Part shown: positions 1 through 5,991 of the stretch, piece by piece | How the letters are laid out: each line of letters opens with the position of its first letter | How positions within the stretch are numbered: position 1 is the stretch's first letter | From: Candidatus Latescibacterota bacterium | Lineage (GTDB): Bacteria; Latescibacterota; UBA2968; UBA8231 | Length of the DNA: 7,600 nucleotides | NCBI GenBank assembly: GCA_003529325.1 | Contig: DPVW01000153.1 | Location: forward strand, 1 to 7,600 | Reading direction: 5' to 3' | Program-made: the position numbers and the translations under genes | Notes under the pieces: generated by a model | Seen by the model: the letters and a program-made list of their open reading frames with translations, nothing else | What the model was told of the DNA's origin: nothing | The model's database searches: none

Positions 1-1080
1 CACAGCCGAGACATTCCGTGGTGCACTGGGGGAGACTTCGTCGGCCTGAACCTCGGCGCTGACGAAGGTCGAAAGTTCGCTGAATGCCCCGTCCCGCCCC
101 ACGGCACGGACACGGTAGAAAAACAGGTCTCCACCTGCCAGACTGCTGTCGATGTACGCCGTGCGTCCGGTGGTGAAGCTGCCACCCTCGGTACCCGCCA
201 ATCGCTGATACCCACCGTCGGACTGGGCGGACCGGAAGATGTCGTAGCCGATGAGGGCGTCGTCATCGACGGCCCCCCAGGTGACGACGACGCGGCCGAT
301 ATCGTCAGCCGCACGTAAGCCCTCCGGCGTTGGCAATCCGGGCGTTGTGACCTGCACTGCCGCGGCTGGGCCACTGGTGTTCCCCGCGGCGTCGAAGGCG
401 ACCATGCTGTAGCTGTAGGCGGTCAGCGTCTTCAACCCAGAATCCTGATACAGTCGCGTGCCGGCGGCGAGGGTGTCGACGGGCACGACGCCACCGATGC
501 CAGACTCGGCGCGCAGAATGATGTAACCAGCCAGGCCGGACAGGTCGCGGCCATCGCTGTCGGTTTGTGGTGCCGACCAGCGCAGCACGATCTGACCGAG
601 TACGTCCTCAACGGGTACCGCCGATAAACTCTGCGGCGCGTCGGGTGCGATATTGTCTTCGAGAGCGGTGGCACCGACAAAGGCGGTCAACTCGCTCTGC
701 AGTCCGGCTGTATCGACGGCGGCAACGCGGTAGAAGAATGTCCGATTGACAGTGCTGATCGAATCGACAAAGCTCGTCTTGCCGGTCGTGATTCCCGCTG
801 TGGAGTCGCCATCACCGGTGACGAACGAGTAGGTTCCATTCGACCGCTCGGCACGGAACAAAGCGTATCCGGCGAGGTCACGATCGGTGCCCCCTTGCCA
901 GCCCAGGCGAATAAGGCCTACGCCTGCATGGGCAACCAACTGCGCAGGTGCCTCCGGGCGATTCTGCACAAAGTCTGATTGAGGGTCGAGTGGATTGCTA
1001 CGATCTCGATCGCAACCAACTGCGACGAGGGCCAGCAGAAGGGCGGCGGCGAAAGCGGCGCCCGGATTCGTCTTATTCAT
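1..1080 (-). CDS. FN3-repeat lipoprotein, partial (C-terminus beyond window)
   Basis: Reading the minus strand from the ATG at 1080-1078 gives 360 codons with no stop before the left edge, so the C-terminus is missing. The N-terminus is a lipoprotein signal: positively charged start, an Ala/Leu-rich core, then VAVGC with the putative lipidated Cys at residue 23. The -3 position is Ala rather than the usual Leu, so the lipobox is slightly off consensus. The mature protein starts Cys-Asp-Arg-Asp and contains SNPLDPQ. Three fibronectin type III domains follow, at about residues 44-137, 146-246 and 248-343. Each has an early Trp strand (LRLGW, LRWSA, VTWGA), a GY-x-[LI]-[FL]R strand and a late [FY]-x-Y-x-[VM] strand (FFYRV, YSYSM, FFYRV). 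A fourth domain begins at 350 (PSAPRNVSAV). FN3 repeats usually act as surface adhesion or spacer modules; no catalytic domain is visible. It lies 19 nt downstream of the 1100-1639 gene and probably shares its transcript. The exact role is unknown. Confidence 0.85.
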   Translation of the reverse strand, partial: MNKTNPGAAFAAALLLALVAVGCDRDRSNPLDPQSDFVQNRPEAPAQLVAHAGVGLIRLGWQGGTDRDLAGYALFRAERSNGTYSFVTGDGDSTAGITTGKTSFVDSISTVNRTFFYRVAAVDTAGLQSELTAFVGATALEDNIAPDAPQSLSAVPVEDVLGQIVLRWSAPQTDSDGRDLSGLAGYIILRAESGIGGVVPVDTLAAGTRLYQDSGLKTLTAYSYSMVAFDAAGNTSGPAAAVQVTTPGLPTPEGLRAADDIGRVVVTWGAVDDDALIGYDIFRSAQSDGGYQRLAGTEGGSFTTGRTAYIDSSLAGGDLFFYRVRAVGRDGAFSELSTFVSAEVQADEVSPSAPRNVSAV

Positions 1081-1099
1081 CTTAATGGTTCTGGCTCGC

Positions 1100-1639
1100 T
1101 CAGAAAAAGTCGTGTTGCAGGCGCAGTCCGACGACTCGGCGCGTGACAGCAGGCGTCAGCGACAGAGACGGGCGGGTATCACGATGGCTCTCTGTCGATG
1201 CATGGGCGTTTGACCTTGTCACGGCACCCGTGCCATCACCAGTCAGCGCCAGGCGCAACCCCGTAATGCCAAAAGCGGCGGCCAGAGCCCAGCTTACCTG
1301 ACTCTTGACGTCGCGATTTGTCGTGCGCTGGTAGAATTTTTCGATCTCGGCAGCGACGGTGGCCGATTCGTAGGAATCATAGAATTCGTCCGCCTCGTCC
1401 TTGAAGTCGTTGCCCTGCTGTACCAGGGCAGCACTGCCGACCAGAAAGGCGACACCGAGAGCGCGTCTGAGGGTGAACAAGCCACCGGAGTCAGCATCCA
1501 GGCTCTGTTGCCCGGTCAAAGCTGGCGGAGCTTGCGCGAGAATGGGACGGGGGGCCGACAACAGCATGAACCCCAGCATGAAAACGGTGCAGACAGTGAC
1601 ACCCGTGAGACGGGGGATCGTGCCAGTTTTGTTCGTCAT
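1100..1639 (-). CDS. Small exported/membrane-associated protein of unknown function
   Basis: This encodes 179 residues that I cannot assign to a named family. Residues 1-37 look like a Sec signal peptide: basic residues (Lys4, Arg10), a hydrophobic core VTVCTVFMLGFMLL, and an Ala-Gln-Ala cleavage motif at 35-37. Two further hydrophobic stretches lie at about 59-74 and 114-132. Between them is an acidic, tyrosine-rich segment (DEADEFYDSYESA) and a helix ending FYQRTTNRD. That arrangement, a Tyr-rich helix followed by an Arg/Asp turn and a hydrophobic helix, resembles small membrane proteins of the DUF5683 style, but this is only a resemblance. The C-terminus ends LRLQHDFF; a terminal aromatic residue is common in outer-membrane barrels, though the protein is too short and helical to call one. 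It starts the minus-strand pair and precedes the FN3 lipoprotein by 19 nt, suggesting a joint envelope function. No strong Shine-Dalgarno is visible; an AGGG lies about 14 nt before the ATG. Confidence 0.7.
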   Translation of the reverse strand: MTNKTGTIPRLTGVTVCTVFMLGFMLLSAPRPILAQAPPALTGQQSLDADSGGLFTLRRALGVAFLVGSAALVQQGNDFKDEADEFYDSYESATVAAEIEKFYQRTTNRDVKSQVSWALAAAFGITGLRLALTGDGTGAVTRSNAHASTESHRDTRPSLSLTPAVTRRVVGLRLQHDFF

Positions 1640-1688
1640 TTTTTATGGCAACCCTATGATACTGACCGACTTACGTCAATTATGTGTA

Positions 1689-1717
1689 ACGGTAGAGAGA
1701 AGGGTGGACTTTGTCAA
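1689..1717 (-). promoter_or_regulatory. Candidate promoter for the leftward gene pair
   Basis: On the minus strand a perfect TTGACA lies at 1717-1712. With a 17-nt spacer the -10 position is TACCGT (1694-1689), which matches TATAAT at only three of six bases. The hexamer sits about 75 nt upstream of the ATG at 1639. The -35 is convincing and the -10 is weak, so the call is tentative. The box is also part of the near-palindrome TTGTCAACAA at 1711-1720. Confidence 0.3.
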
Positions 1718-1731
1718 CAAACAGCCCCACT

Positions 1732-1759
1732 CTTGTCCAACGGGGCGCTGGTTGGCAAG
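1732..1759. repeat. Hairpin between the divergent promoters
   Basis: CTTGTCCAAC (1732-1741) pairs with GTTGGCAAG (1751-1759), giving nine base pairs with a single bulged T at 1736 and a 9-nt GC-rich loop (1742-1750). It lies between the leftward TTGACA (1712-1717) and the rightward TTGACA (1821-1826), upstream of both presumed transcription starts. It is therefore unlikely to be a terminator or leader structure for either gene. It could be a protein-binding dyad, or chance. Confidence 0.35.
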
Positions 1760-1820
1760 ACGTGCCCATAAGCTGCCGAAGAAACAGGCGCTTGCGAGAA
1801 CCTGACGCTGCTGCTGTGTC

Positions 1821-1849
1821 TTGACAAATGAACGGATGTGCAGTAAATA
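1821..1849 (+). promoter_or_regulatory. Probable sigma-70-type promoter of lexA
   Basis: A perfect -35 hexamer TTGACA (1821-1826) is followed after exactly 17 nt by TAAATA (1844-1849), a moderate -10; shifting by one gives AAATAT. Transcription would start near 1856, about 75 nt before the lexA ATG. This argues against translation from the in-frame GTG at 1853. The -35 overlaps the dyad TGTC-TT-GACA (1817-1826), and the -10 is flanked by two GTGCAG copies, both possible operator elements. Confidence 0.5.
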
Positions 1850-1858
1850 TGAGTGCAG
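1838..1858 (+). repeat. GTGCAG direct repeat around the lexA -10 region
   Basis: GTGCAG occurs at 1838-1843 and again at 1853-1858, a 15-bp period with 9 nt between copies, placed on either side of the candidate -10 box. LexA normally represses its own gene, and in some phyla (Alphaproteobacteria, GTTC-N7-GTTC) its operator is a direct repeat. This is therefore a candidate autoregulatory site. The motif is not a LexA box I recognise, so the role is inference. Confidence 0.25.
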
Positions 1859-1915
1859 GTATCGCCGTCTCGCGAGCCCTGCAGCCTGGACCGGGACGCG
1901 CACCCTAAAAACAGT

Positions 1916-1919
1916 GGAG
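1916..1919 (+). promoter_or_regulatory. Ribosome binding site of lexA
   Basis: GGAG lies 11 nt before the ATG at 1931, slightly long spacing but the only purine-rich element nearby. It supports that ATG over the upstream in-frame GTG at 1853. Confidence 0.5.
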
Positions 1920-1930
1920 AAGACCAGGCC

Positions 1931-2560
1931 ATGCCCAAAGAACTGACCGATCGCCAGCAGGAAATTTTCGACTTTATCGCCACCATCATCCGCAGTCGTG
2001 GCGCGCCACCCACGATCCGCGAGATCATGGACGAGTTCGACATCAATTCGACCAATGGCGTTCGCACCACCTTGGCGGCCCTGGAAAAAAAGGGCCACAT
2101 CCGGCGCCATCCCAGACTCTCTCGGGGCATCGAGTTGGTCGATTCAAGACCGGAGCCAATCTCTCTCGACACCCTCGAAGTCCCCATTCTGGGTCGTGTC
2201 GCCGCCGGCGCCCCGATTCTGGCCGAAGAGCACGTGGAAGCCACCGTACACGTGGACCGCTCGCTGATTCCGTCCTCGGGTAATGTCTTCGCCCTTCGGG
2301 TTCAGGGAGACAGCATGATCGACGCCGGCATTCTCGACGGCGACATCGTCGTCGCCCGCCAGCAGGAAACGGCCAATCGCGGCGAAATCGTCGTCGCCCT
2401 CATCGATGACGAAGCGACGGTGAAGCGCTTTGATCACGACGCAGATGGCGTGCGGCTGTTGCCTGAAAATCCGGCTTATTCACCGATCGTCGTCAATGGC
2501 GAGGACGGCGTCGAGTTCCGTATCGCGGGCCGTGTCGTCGGTCTGATGCGGCAGTTCTGA
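1931..2560 (+). CDS. lexA: LexA repressor, SOS-response S24 autopeptidase
   Basis: The 209-residue product matches the usual LexA length (202 in E. coli). The N-terminal winged helix-turn-helix (residues 1-70) begins LTDRQQEIFDFI. It includes PPTIREIMDEF as helix 2 and STNGVRTTLAALEKKGHI as recognition helix plus wing. The self-cleavage site is Ala92-Gly93 in GRVAAGAPIL. The catalytic dyad of peptidase family S24 is intact: Ser128 in GDSM and Lys165 in ATVKRF. As in the family, RecA-ssDNA filaments should trigger autocleavage and derepress DNA-repair genes. I chose the ATG at 1931 because the protein then starts exactly where LexA proteins start, a GGAG precedes it, and the candidate promoter would start transcription after the upstream GTG at 1853. 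It is divergent from the envelope gene pair and only 7 nt ahead of the glycerate kinase gene, so the two are probably co-transcribed. No sign of damage or transfer. Confidence 0.97.
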   Translation: MPKELTDRQQEIFDFIATIIRSRGAPPTIREIMDEFDINSTNGVRTTLAALEKKGHIRRHPRLSRGIELVDSRPEPISLDTLEVPILGRVAAGAPILAEEHVEATVHVDRSLIPSSGNVFALRVQGDSMIDAGILDGDIVVARQQETANRGEIVVALIDDEATVKRFDHDADGVRLLPENPAYSPIVVNGEDGVEFRIAGRVVGLMRQF

Positions 2561-2567
2561 CCATCGC

Positions 2568-3929
2568 GTGAGTTCACCGCCCCTTCAGGTCGAAGCTGAA
2601 CCGGAGGCGTTGCGGCGGCGCGAGGACGGCCTGGCCATCTTTGACGCCGCTGTGGCAGCCGTCGATCCAGCAGCACTTGTCAGCAACAACCTCCGTCTCG
2701 ACAGCGATCGACTCGTCATCGGCGCAGACGAACTGCCCCTGTCCAGCGACGGACGGATCGTCGTCGTCGGCGCCGGCAAAGCAACACCGGCCATGGCCGT
2801 CGCCGCGGAACGAGCCCTTGGCGACCGTATCCATGCGGGCGCCATCAACACCAAATACGATCACGCGTTGCCTCTTGAACGCATCCAGACATTGGAGTGC
2901 GCCCATCCACTACCGGACCAAGCCGGGGTCGAGGGCGCGGCACGAATCGTTCAGCTTGCAGATCAGCTCACGGAGCAGGACATCCTGCTGTGTCTGCTCT
3001 CCGGAGGTGGCTCCGCCCTCATGCCGGCCCCTTGTCCAGGGATCACGCTTGAAGACAAGGTAGACACGACATCCTCCCTGCTGGCATGCGGCGCCACCAT
3101 CGACGAGATCAATACAATTCGCAAACACCTATCCACCATCAAGGGGGGCGGGTTGGCCCGGCTCGCGGCACCAGCCCGGGTCGTATCTCTCATGATCTCC
3201 GACGTCATCGGTGATCCGGTGGACACGATCGCCTCAGGGCCGACGGCACCGGACCCGACGACATTTGCTGACTGCCTCGAGATCATCGACCGGTATGCTC
3301 TGCGCAGTGAGTTCCCAACAGCCGTCGTCCGGCACTTGCTTGCCGGCAGCAAGGGCGAACGCCCGGAGAACCCCAAGGTTGATGATCCGATTTTCGCCAC
3401 AACCCTCAACCTGGTGGTGGGCAACAATACGCTCGCCCTCAACGCCGCCCGACAGGAAGCCACGCGGCGGGGGTATCACGCACTCGTCCTGTCCTCGCGG
3501 ATCGCCGGTGAAACCCGCCACATCGCCTCTATGCACGCCGCCATCGCCCGCGAGATACTCGACAGCGCACAGCCCCTTGCCCGGCCGGCCTGTATCATCA
3601 GCGGGGGTGAAACAACCGTTACCCTGAGCGGCGATGGCAAGGGTGGCCGCAACCAGGAGTTCGCCCTGGCAGCCGCCATCTGCCTCGAGGGCTGCAATGG
3701 CATCACCACCCTCAGCTGTGGCACCGACGGCACGGACGGGCCCACGGACGCCGCCGGCGCCATCGCCGATGGTACAAGCGTTGCACGTGCTGAGGCGATG
3801 GCGCTGCAAGCGCGCGATCACCTGCAGCGCAACGATTCCTACGAGTTCTTTGCCGCCCTTGGTGACCTCATCATCTGTGGCCCTACCGGCACGAATGTGA
3901 TGGATCTACGCTTGCTGCTGATCAGCTGA
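2568..3929 (+). CDS. Glycerate 2-kinase, DUF4147/MOFRL family
   Basis: The 453 residues carry the two domains of the MOFRL-type glycerate kinases (also labelled gckA or ttuD in databases). These make 2-phosphoglycerate from D-glycerate and ATP, feeding glycolysis from serine, glyoxylate or sugar-acid breakdown. DUF4147 domain: GAGKATPAMA (68-77, with Lys71), the Gly-rich LSGGGSAL (144-151), INTIRKHLSTIKGGGLA (181-197) and SDVIGDPVDTIASGPT (211-226). MOFRL domain: GGRNQEFALA (359-368), GTDGTDGPTDAAGA (385-398) and TGTNVMDL (440-447). All signature blocks are present, so it should be active. The GTG start at 2568 has no clear Shine-Dalgarno and lies 7 nt after the lexA stop, suggesting translational coupling. 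Family resemblance begins near residue 15 (LRRREDGLAIF), where a TTG with GGAGG just 3 nt ahead is a less likely alternative. Older annotations call such proteins hydroxypyruvate reductase (TtuD), which the visible domains do not support. Confidence 0.93.
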   Translation: MSSPPLQVEAEPEALRRREDGLAIFDAAVAAVDPAALVSNNLRLDSDRLVIGADELPLSSDGRIVVVGAGKATPAMAVAAERALGDRIHAGAINTKYDHALPLERIQTLECAHPLPDQAGVEGAARIVQLADQLTEQDILLCLLSGGGSALMPAPCPGITLEDKVDTTSSLLACGATIDEINTIRKHLSTIKGGGLARLAAPARVVSLMISDVIGDPVDTIASGPTAPDPTTFADCLEIIDRYALRSEFPTAVVRHLLAGSKGERPENPKVDDPIFATTLNLVVGNNTLALNAARQEATRRGYHALVLSSRIAGETRHIASMHAAIAREILDSAQPLARPACIISGGETTVTLSGDGKGGRNQEFALAAAICLEGCNGITTLSCGTDGTDGPTDAAGAIADGTSVARAEAMALQARDHLQRNDSYEFFAALGDLIICGPTGTNVMDLRLLLIS

Positions 3930-3999
3930 AATCAACCGCTCTTCGCGCCTGCAGGGAACCAGGTGCACGTGTGAGGCGTGTGCCCTTCAGTCCAGAGCG

Positions 4000-4023
4000 A
4001 GTGGACGAAAGTCAGTGGACGAA
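4000..4023 (+). repeat. Perfect 10-bp direct repeat upstream of the PorV-like gene
   Basis: AGTGGACGAA occurs at 4000-4009 and 4014-4023, spaced 14 bp start to start, ending 3 nt before the G-run that serves as ribosome binding site. It could be an activator or repressor site or a leader element. It is short enough to be chance. I see no convincing -35/-10 pair in 3930-4042. Confidence 0.4.
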
Positions 4024-4026
4024 TCT

Positions 4027-4032
4027 GGGGGG
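4027..4032 (+). promoter_or_regulatory. G-rich ribosome binding site of the PorV-like gene
   Basis: GGGGGG followed by TG lies 10 nt before the ATG at 4043. No comparable element precedes the in-frame GTG at 3971, and the ATG at 4058 is 25 nt away. This therefore decides the start in favour of 4043. Confidence 0.45.
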
Positions 4033-4042
4033 TGTTCGTACA

Positions 4043-5005
4043 ATGTTCGTGCCGCCAATGACCAAACGTCTCTTGCCAATTATTTTGCTTGTCGCCGTCG
4101 CCTCCGGCACAGCTACCCCTGTGCGTGCCGCCAGCGGCTATGCCGGTGAGTTCCTCGCTGTCGGTGCCGGTGCTCGCGGCCTGGCGCTGGGTGGCGCTTT
4201 TGTCGCCCTCGTCGATGACGCCAGCGCCGGATACTGGAATCCTGCCGCTCTGGCCAGCCCGCATCCCAGAGAGGCGCATTTCATGCACGCCGAGCGCTAC
4301 TCCGGTCTCGTCGACCAGGATTTTGTCGCCATCGTGGGTGGTGGTGGGCTCATGTTCGACGGACTCGCCGTGAGTCTGCTCCGTCTCGGTGTCGACGGCA
4401 TCGAATTTACTTCGGTCCCTGATGCCGCCGCCCCCGTGGGTCCCGACAATCGCCCCGTCGTATCCTCCTCCGAAAGCGCCGCCGACTATGCCTTGTATCT
4501 GTCCGGTGGCCGCCACTTGGGGGAACGACTCGATGTCGGTGCCAGCGCCAAGGTCATCTACCGAGCCGTTGCCGACTTCACCGCCTACGGGGTAGGCGTT
4601 GATCTGGCGGCCCGCTATCGGTTGGCTCAAGGCGTGACCGTGGCGGCCAACTTGCGCGATGCCACGACGACACCCGTGTTCTGGGATACGGACACGACCG
4701 ATCGCATCCAACCATCCCTGTCGTTGGGTATCGCCTTCGTGCGCCAACTGGCCGGTGGTCAAGCCTCCTTCGCCGTGAGTTCTCGCGCCGGAGGGAATGC
4801 CGAGGATGACAGTGGCGCCACACCCGTCAATGCTGGCTTCGAGTATCAGGCGGGGCGTGTCGCCATACGCTCCGGCTTCGAGGAGGAACGTCAGACCTAC
4901 GGCGTCGGACTGCGTCTCGGGCAACGCATGACGGTGGATGTCGCCTACCTGCAACATGATGCGCTCGAGGGAACCTATCTGCTCTCCGCCACCGTCGGTT
5001 TCTGA
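4043..5005 (+). CDS. PorV/PorQ-family outer-membrane protein (UPF0164)
   Basis: From the ATG at 4043 this is a 320-residue beta-barrel-type protein. Residues 1-29 are a signal peptide: Lys8-Arg9, hydrophobic LLPIILLVAVASG, and cleavage after VRA or VRAA. The family signature follows at once: AGEFLAVGAGARGLALGGA (34-52), then VALVDDASAGYWNPAALA (54-71) and FMHAERYSGLVDQDF (80-94). The rest alternates short hydrophobic strands and Gly/Asp turns, and the protein ends in Phe (LLSATVGF), the typical barrel C-terminus recognised by the assembly machinery. PorV and PorQ serve type IX secretion in Bacteroidota, but this wider family also occurs in phyla where that system is not established, so a type IX role cannot be assumed. 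An in-frame GTG at 3971 would add 24 polar residues ahead of the signal peptide and is rejected. The 3' end overlaps the open frame leading into era. Confidence 0.88.
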   Translation: MFVPPMTKRLLPIILLVAVASGTATPVRAASGYAGEFLAVGAGARGLALGGAFVALVDDASAGYWNPAALASPHPREAHFMHAERYSGLVDQDFVAIVGGGGLMFDGLAVSLLRLGVDGIEFTSVPDAAAPVGPDNRPVVSSSESAADYALYLSGGRHLGERLDVGASAKVIYRAVADFTAYGVGVDLAARYRLAQGVTVAANLRDATTTPVFWDTDTTDRIQPSLSLGIAFVRQLAGGQASFAVSSRAGGNAEDDSGATPVNAGFEYQAGRVAIRSGFEEERQTYGVGLRLGQRMTVDVAYLQHDALEGTYLLSATVGF

Positions 5006-5942
5006 GCCCGCCTCGCAGGGCGGCAATGACGGCCAAGGCGGCCACCGCTTCGGCTATATCACCCTCGTCGGCCGCCCCAATGCGGGCAAGTCCACCCTGT
5101 TCAATGCCTTTCTCGGTCAGCGGCTGTCCATCGTCACGGCACGACCACAGACCACCCGTGGCCGCATTCTCGGCATCCTCACCCGGCCTGCGTCACAACT
5201 CGTCGTGCTTGACACACCCGGATTGCTCGAACCTACCTACAAACTGCACGAGACCATGGAGCGACAGATCCGCCGGGCCTGTAGCGATGGCGACGCGGTG
5301 GTCTTGCTGCTCGATGCGACCCGGCCCGATGATCGTGTCGATCTGATCAGCGACTTTCTGGCACGCAACAGCAAGCCATTGCTGACCGTGCTCAACAAAA
5401 TTGATCAGGTCCCGCCCAAGGCGCTGGAACCACTGATGGCGAGCATGGCGGCTACCTATGGCATCGACAGTCCGTTGCCCCTGTCGGCGCTGACGGGAGC
5501 CAATGTGCCGCAACTGCTCGAGCACGTCGACACGCTCCTACCTGTAGGTCCACCACTCTATCCAGAGGACATGGTCGCCGAACAACCGGAGCGCTTTTTT
5601 GCCGCGGAGTTGATTCGTGAGACCGCCTTTGAGCAACTCACCGACGAACTTCCATACGCGATCCAGGTCGAGATTGACGAGTTTCGCGATCCAGAAGAGG
5701 ATGATTCGGGTTCACACAAGGGACGCAAGACCTACCTTCACGCCACACTATACGTCGAACGGGACAGCCAGAAGGGCATCGTCATCGGCAAGCGTGGCTC
5801 CCGTCTGAAGAGCATAGGCACCGGCGCCCGACACAAGGTCGAGGAACTCGTCGGTGGCCCCGTCTTCCTTGAGTTGCGGGTGCGCGTTCGACCCGACTGG
5901 CGCAAGCGCGACAGAGATCTGAAAGAATTCGGCTACGTTTGA
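4938..5942 (+). CDS. era: GTPase Era, 30S ribosome maturation; start unresolved
   Basis: Era binds the 3' end of 16S rRNA and acts in small-subunit assembly. Numbered from the first in-frame ATG at 4938, all GTPase motifs are present: G1 GRPNAGKS (45-52), switch I QTTRGRI (71-77), G3 DTPG (92-95), G4 NKID (153-156) and G5 SAL (183-185). The C-terminal KH domain has VIGKRGSRLKSIG (282-294) and the family ending FGYV. From His36 (codon at 5043) to the end is 299 residues, close to E. coli Era (301). The first 35 residues are therefore extra: they are Pro/Ser-rich and come from a frame overlapping the end of the PorV-like gene. In-frame ATGs exist only at 4938, 4956 and 4959, none with a clear Shine-Dalgarno, and no in-frame ATG, GTG or TTG occurs between 4962 and the G1 motif. 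An ATG at 5026 with GGGCGG ahead is better placed but out of frame. The gene precedes purD by 49 nt. Confidence 0.93.
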   Translation: MSPTCNMMRSREPICSPPPSVSEPASQGGNDGQGGHRFGYITLVGRPNAGKSTLFNAFLGQRLSIVTARPQTTRGRILGILTRPASQLVVLDTPGLLEPTYKLHETMERQIRRACSDGDAVVLLLDATRPDDRVDLISDFLARNSKPLLTVLNKIDQVPPKALEPLMASMAATYGIDSPLPLSALTGANVPQLLEHVDTLLPVGPPLYPEDMVAEQPERFFAAELIRETAFEQLTDELPYAIQVEIDEFRDPEEDDSGSHKGRKTYLHATLYVERDSQKGIVIGKRGSRLKSIGTGARHKVEELVGGPVFLELRVRVRPDWRKRDRDLKEFGYV

Positions 5943-5991
5943 TCCTCCCAACACTTCCCCTCTCACGCCACTGGAGATGAGTGCGTTGCCC

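Noticed and set aside
1853..1930. N-terminal extension of LexA from an in-frame GTG at 1853
   Set aside because: It would add 26 polar residues not found in LexA proteins, lies before or at the predicted transcription start, and the ATG at 1931 has its own GGAG.
3971..4042. N-terminal extension of the PorV-like protein from GTG at 3971
   Set aside because: It would place 24 charged residues ahead of a normal signal peptide and has no ribosome binding site; the G-run at 4027-4032 serves the ATG at 4043.
4043..5005. Evidence for a type IX secretion system
   Set aside because: Only the PorV/PorQ-like barrel is seen. No PorU, PorK-N, SprA or C-terminal sorting domain is visible here, and the family is wider than that system.
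3932..5026. A 364-codon open frame on the minus strand opposite the PorV-like gene
   Set aside because: It mirrors the plus-strand gene codon for codon in a GC-rich context, has no recognisable family, and its composition (Gly/His/Thr-rich) is that of an antisense shadow. The plus-strand frame has a signal peptide, family motifs and a barrel C-terminus.
5026..5346. A plus-strand frame of 106 codons from the ATG at 5026 as a separate small gene
   Set aside because: It overlaps the G1-G3 region of era in another frame and its Ser/Pro/Ala-rich product looks like a shadow; the ATG matters only as a possible misframed era start.
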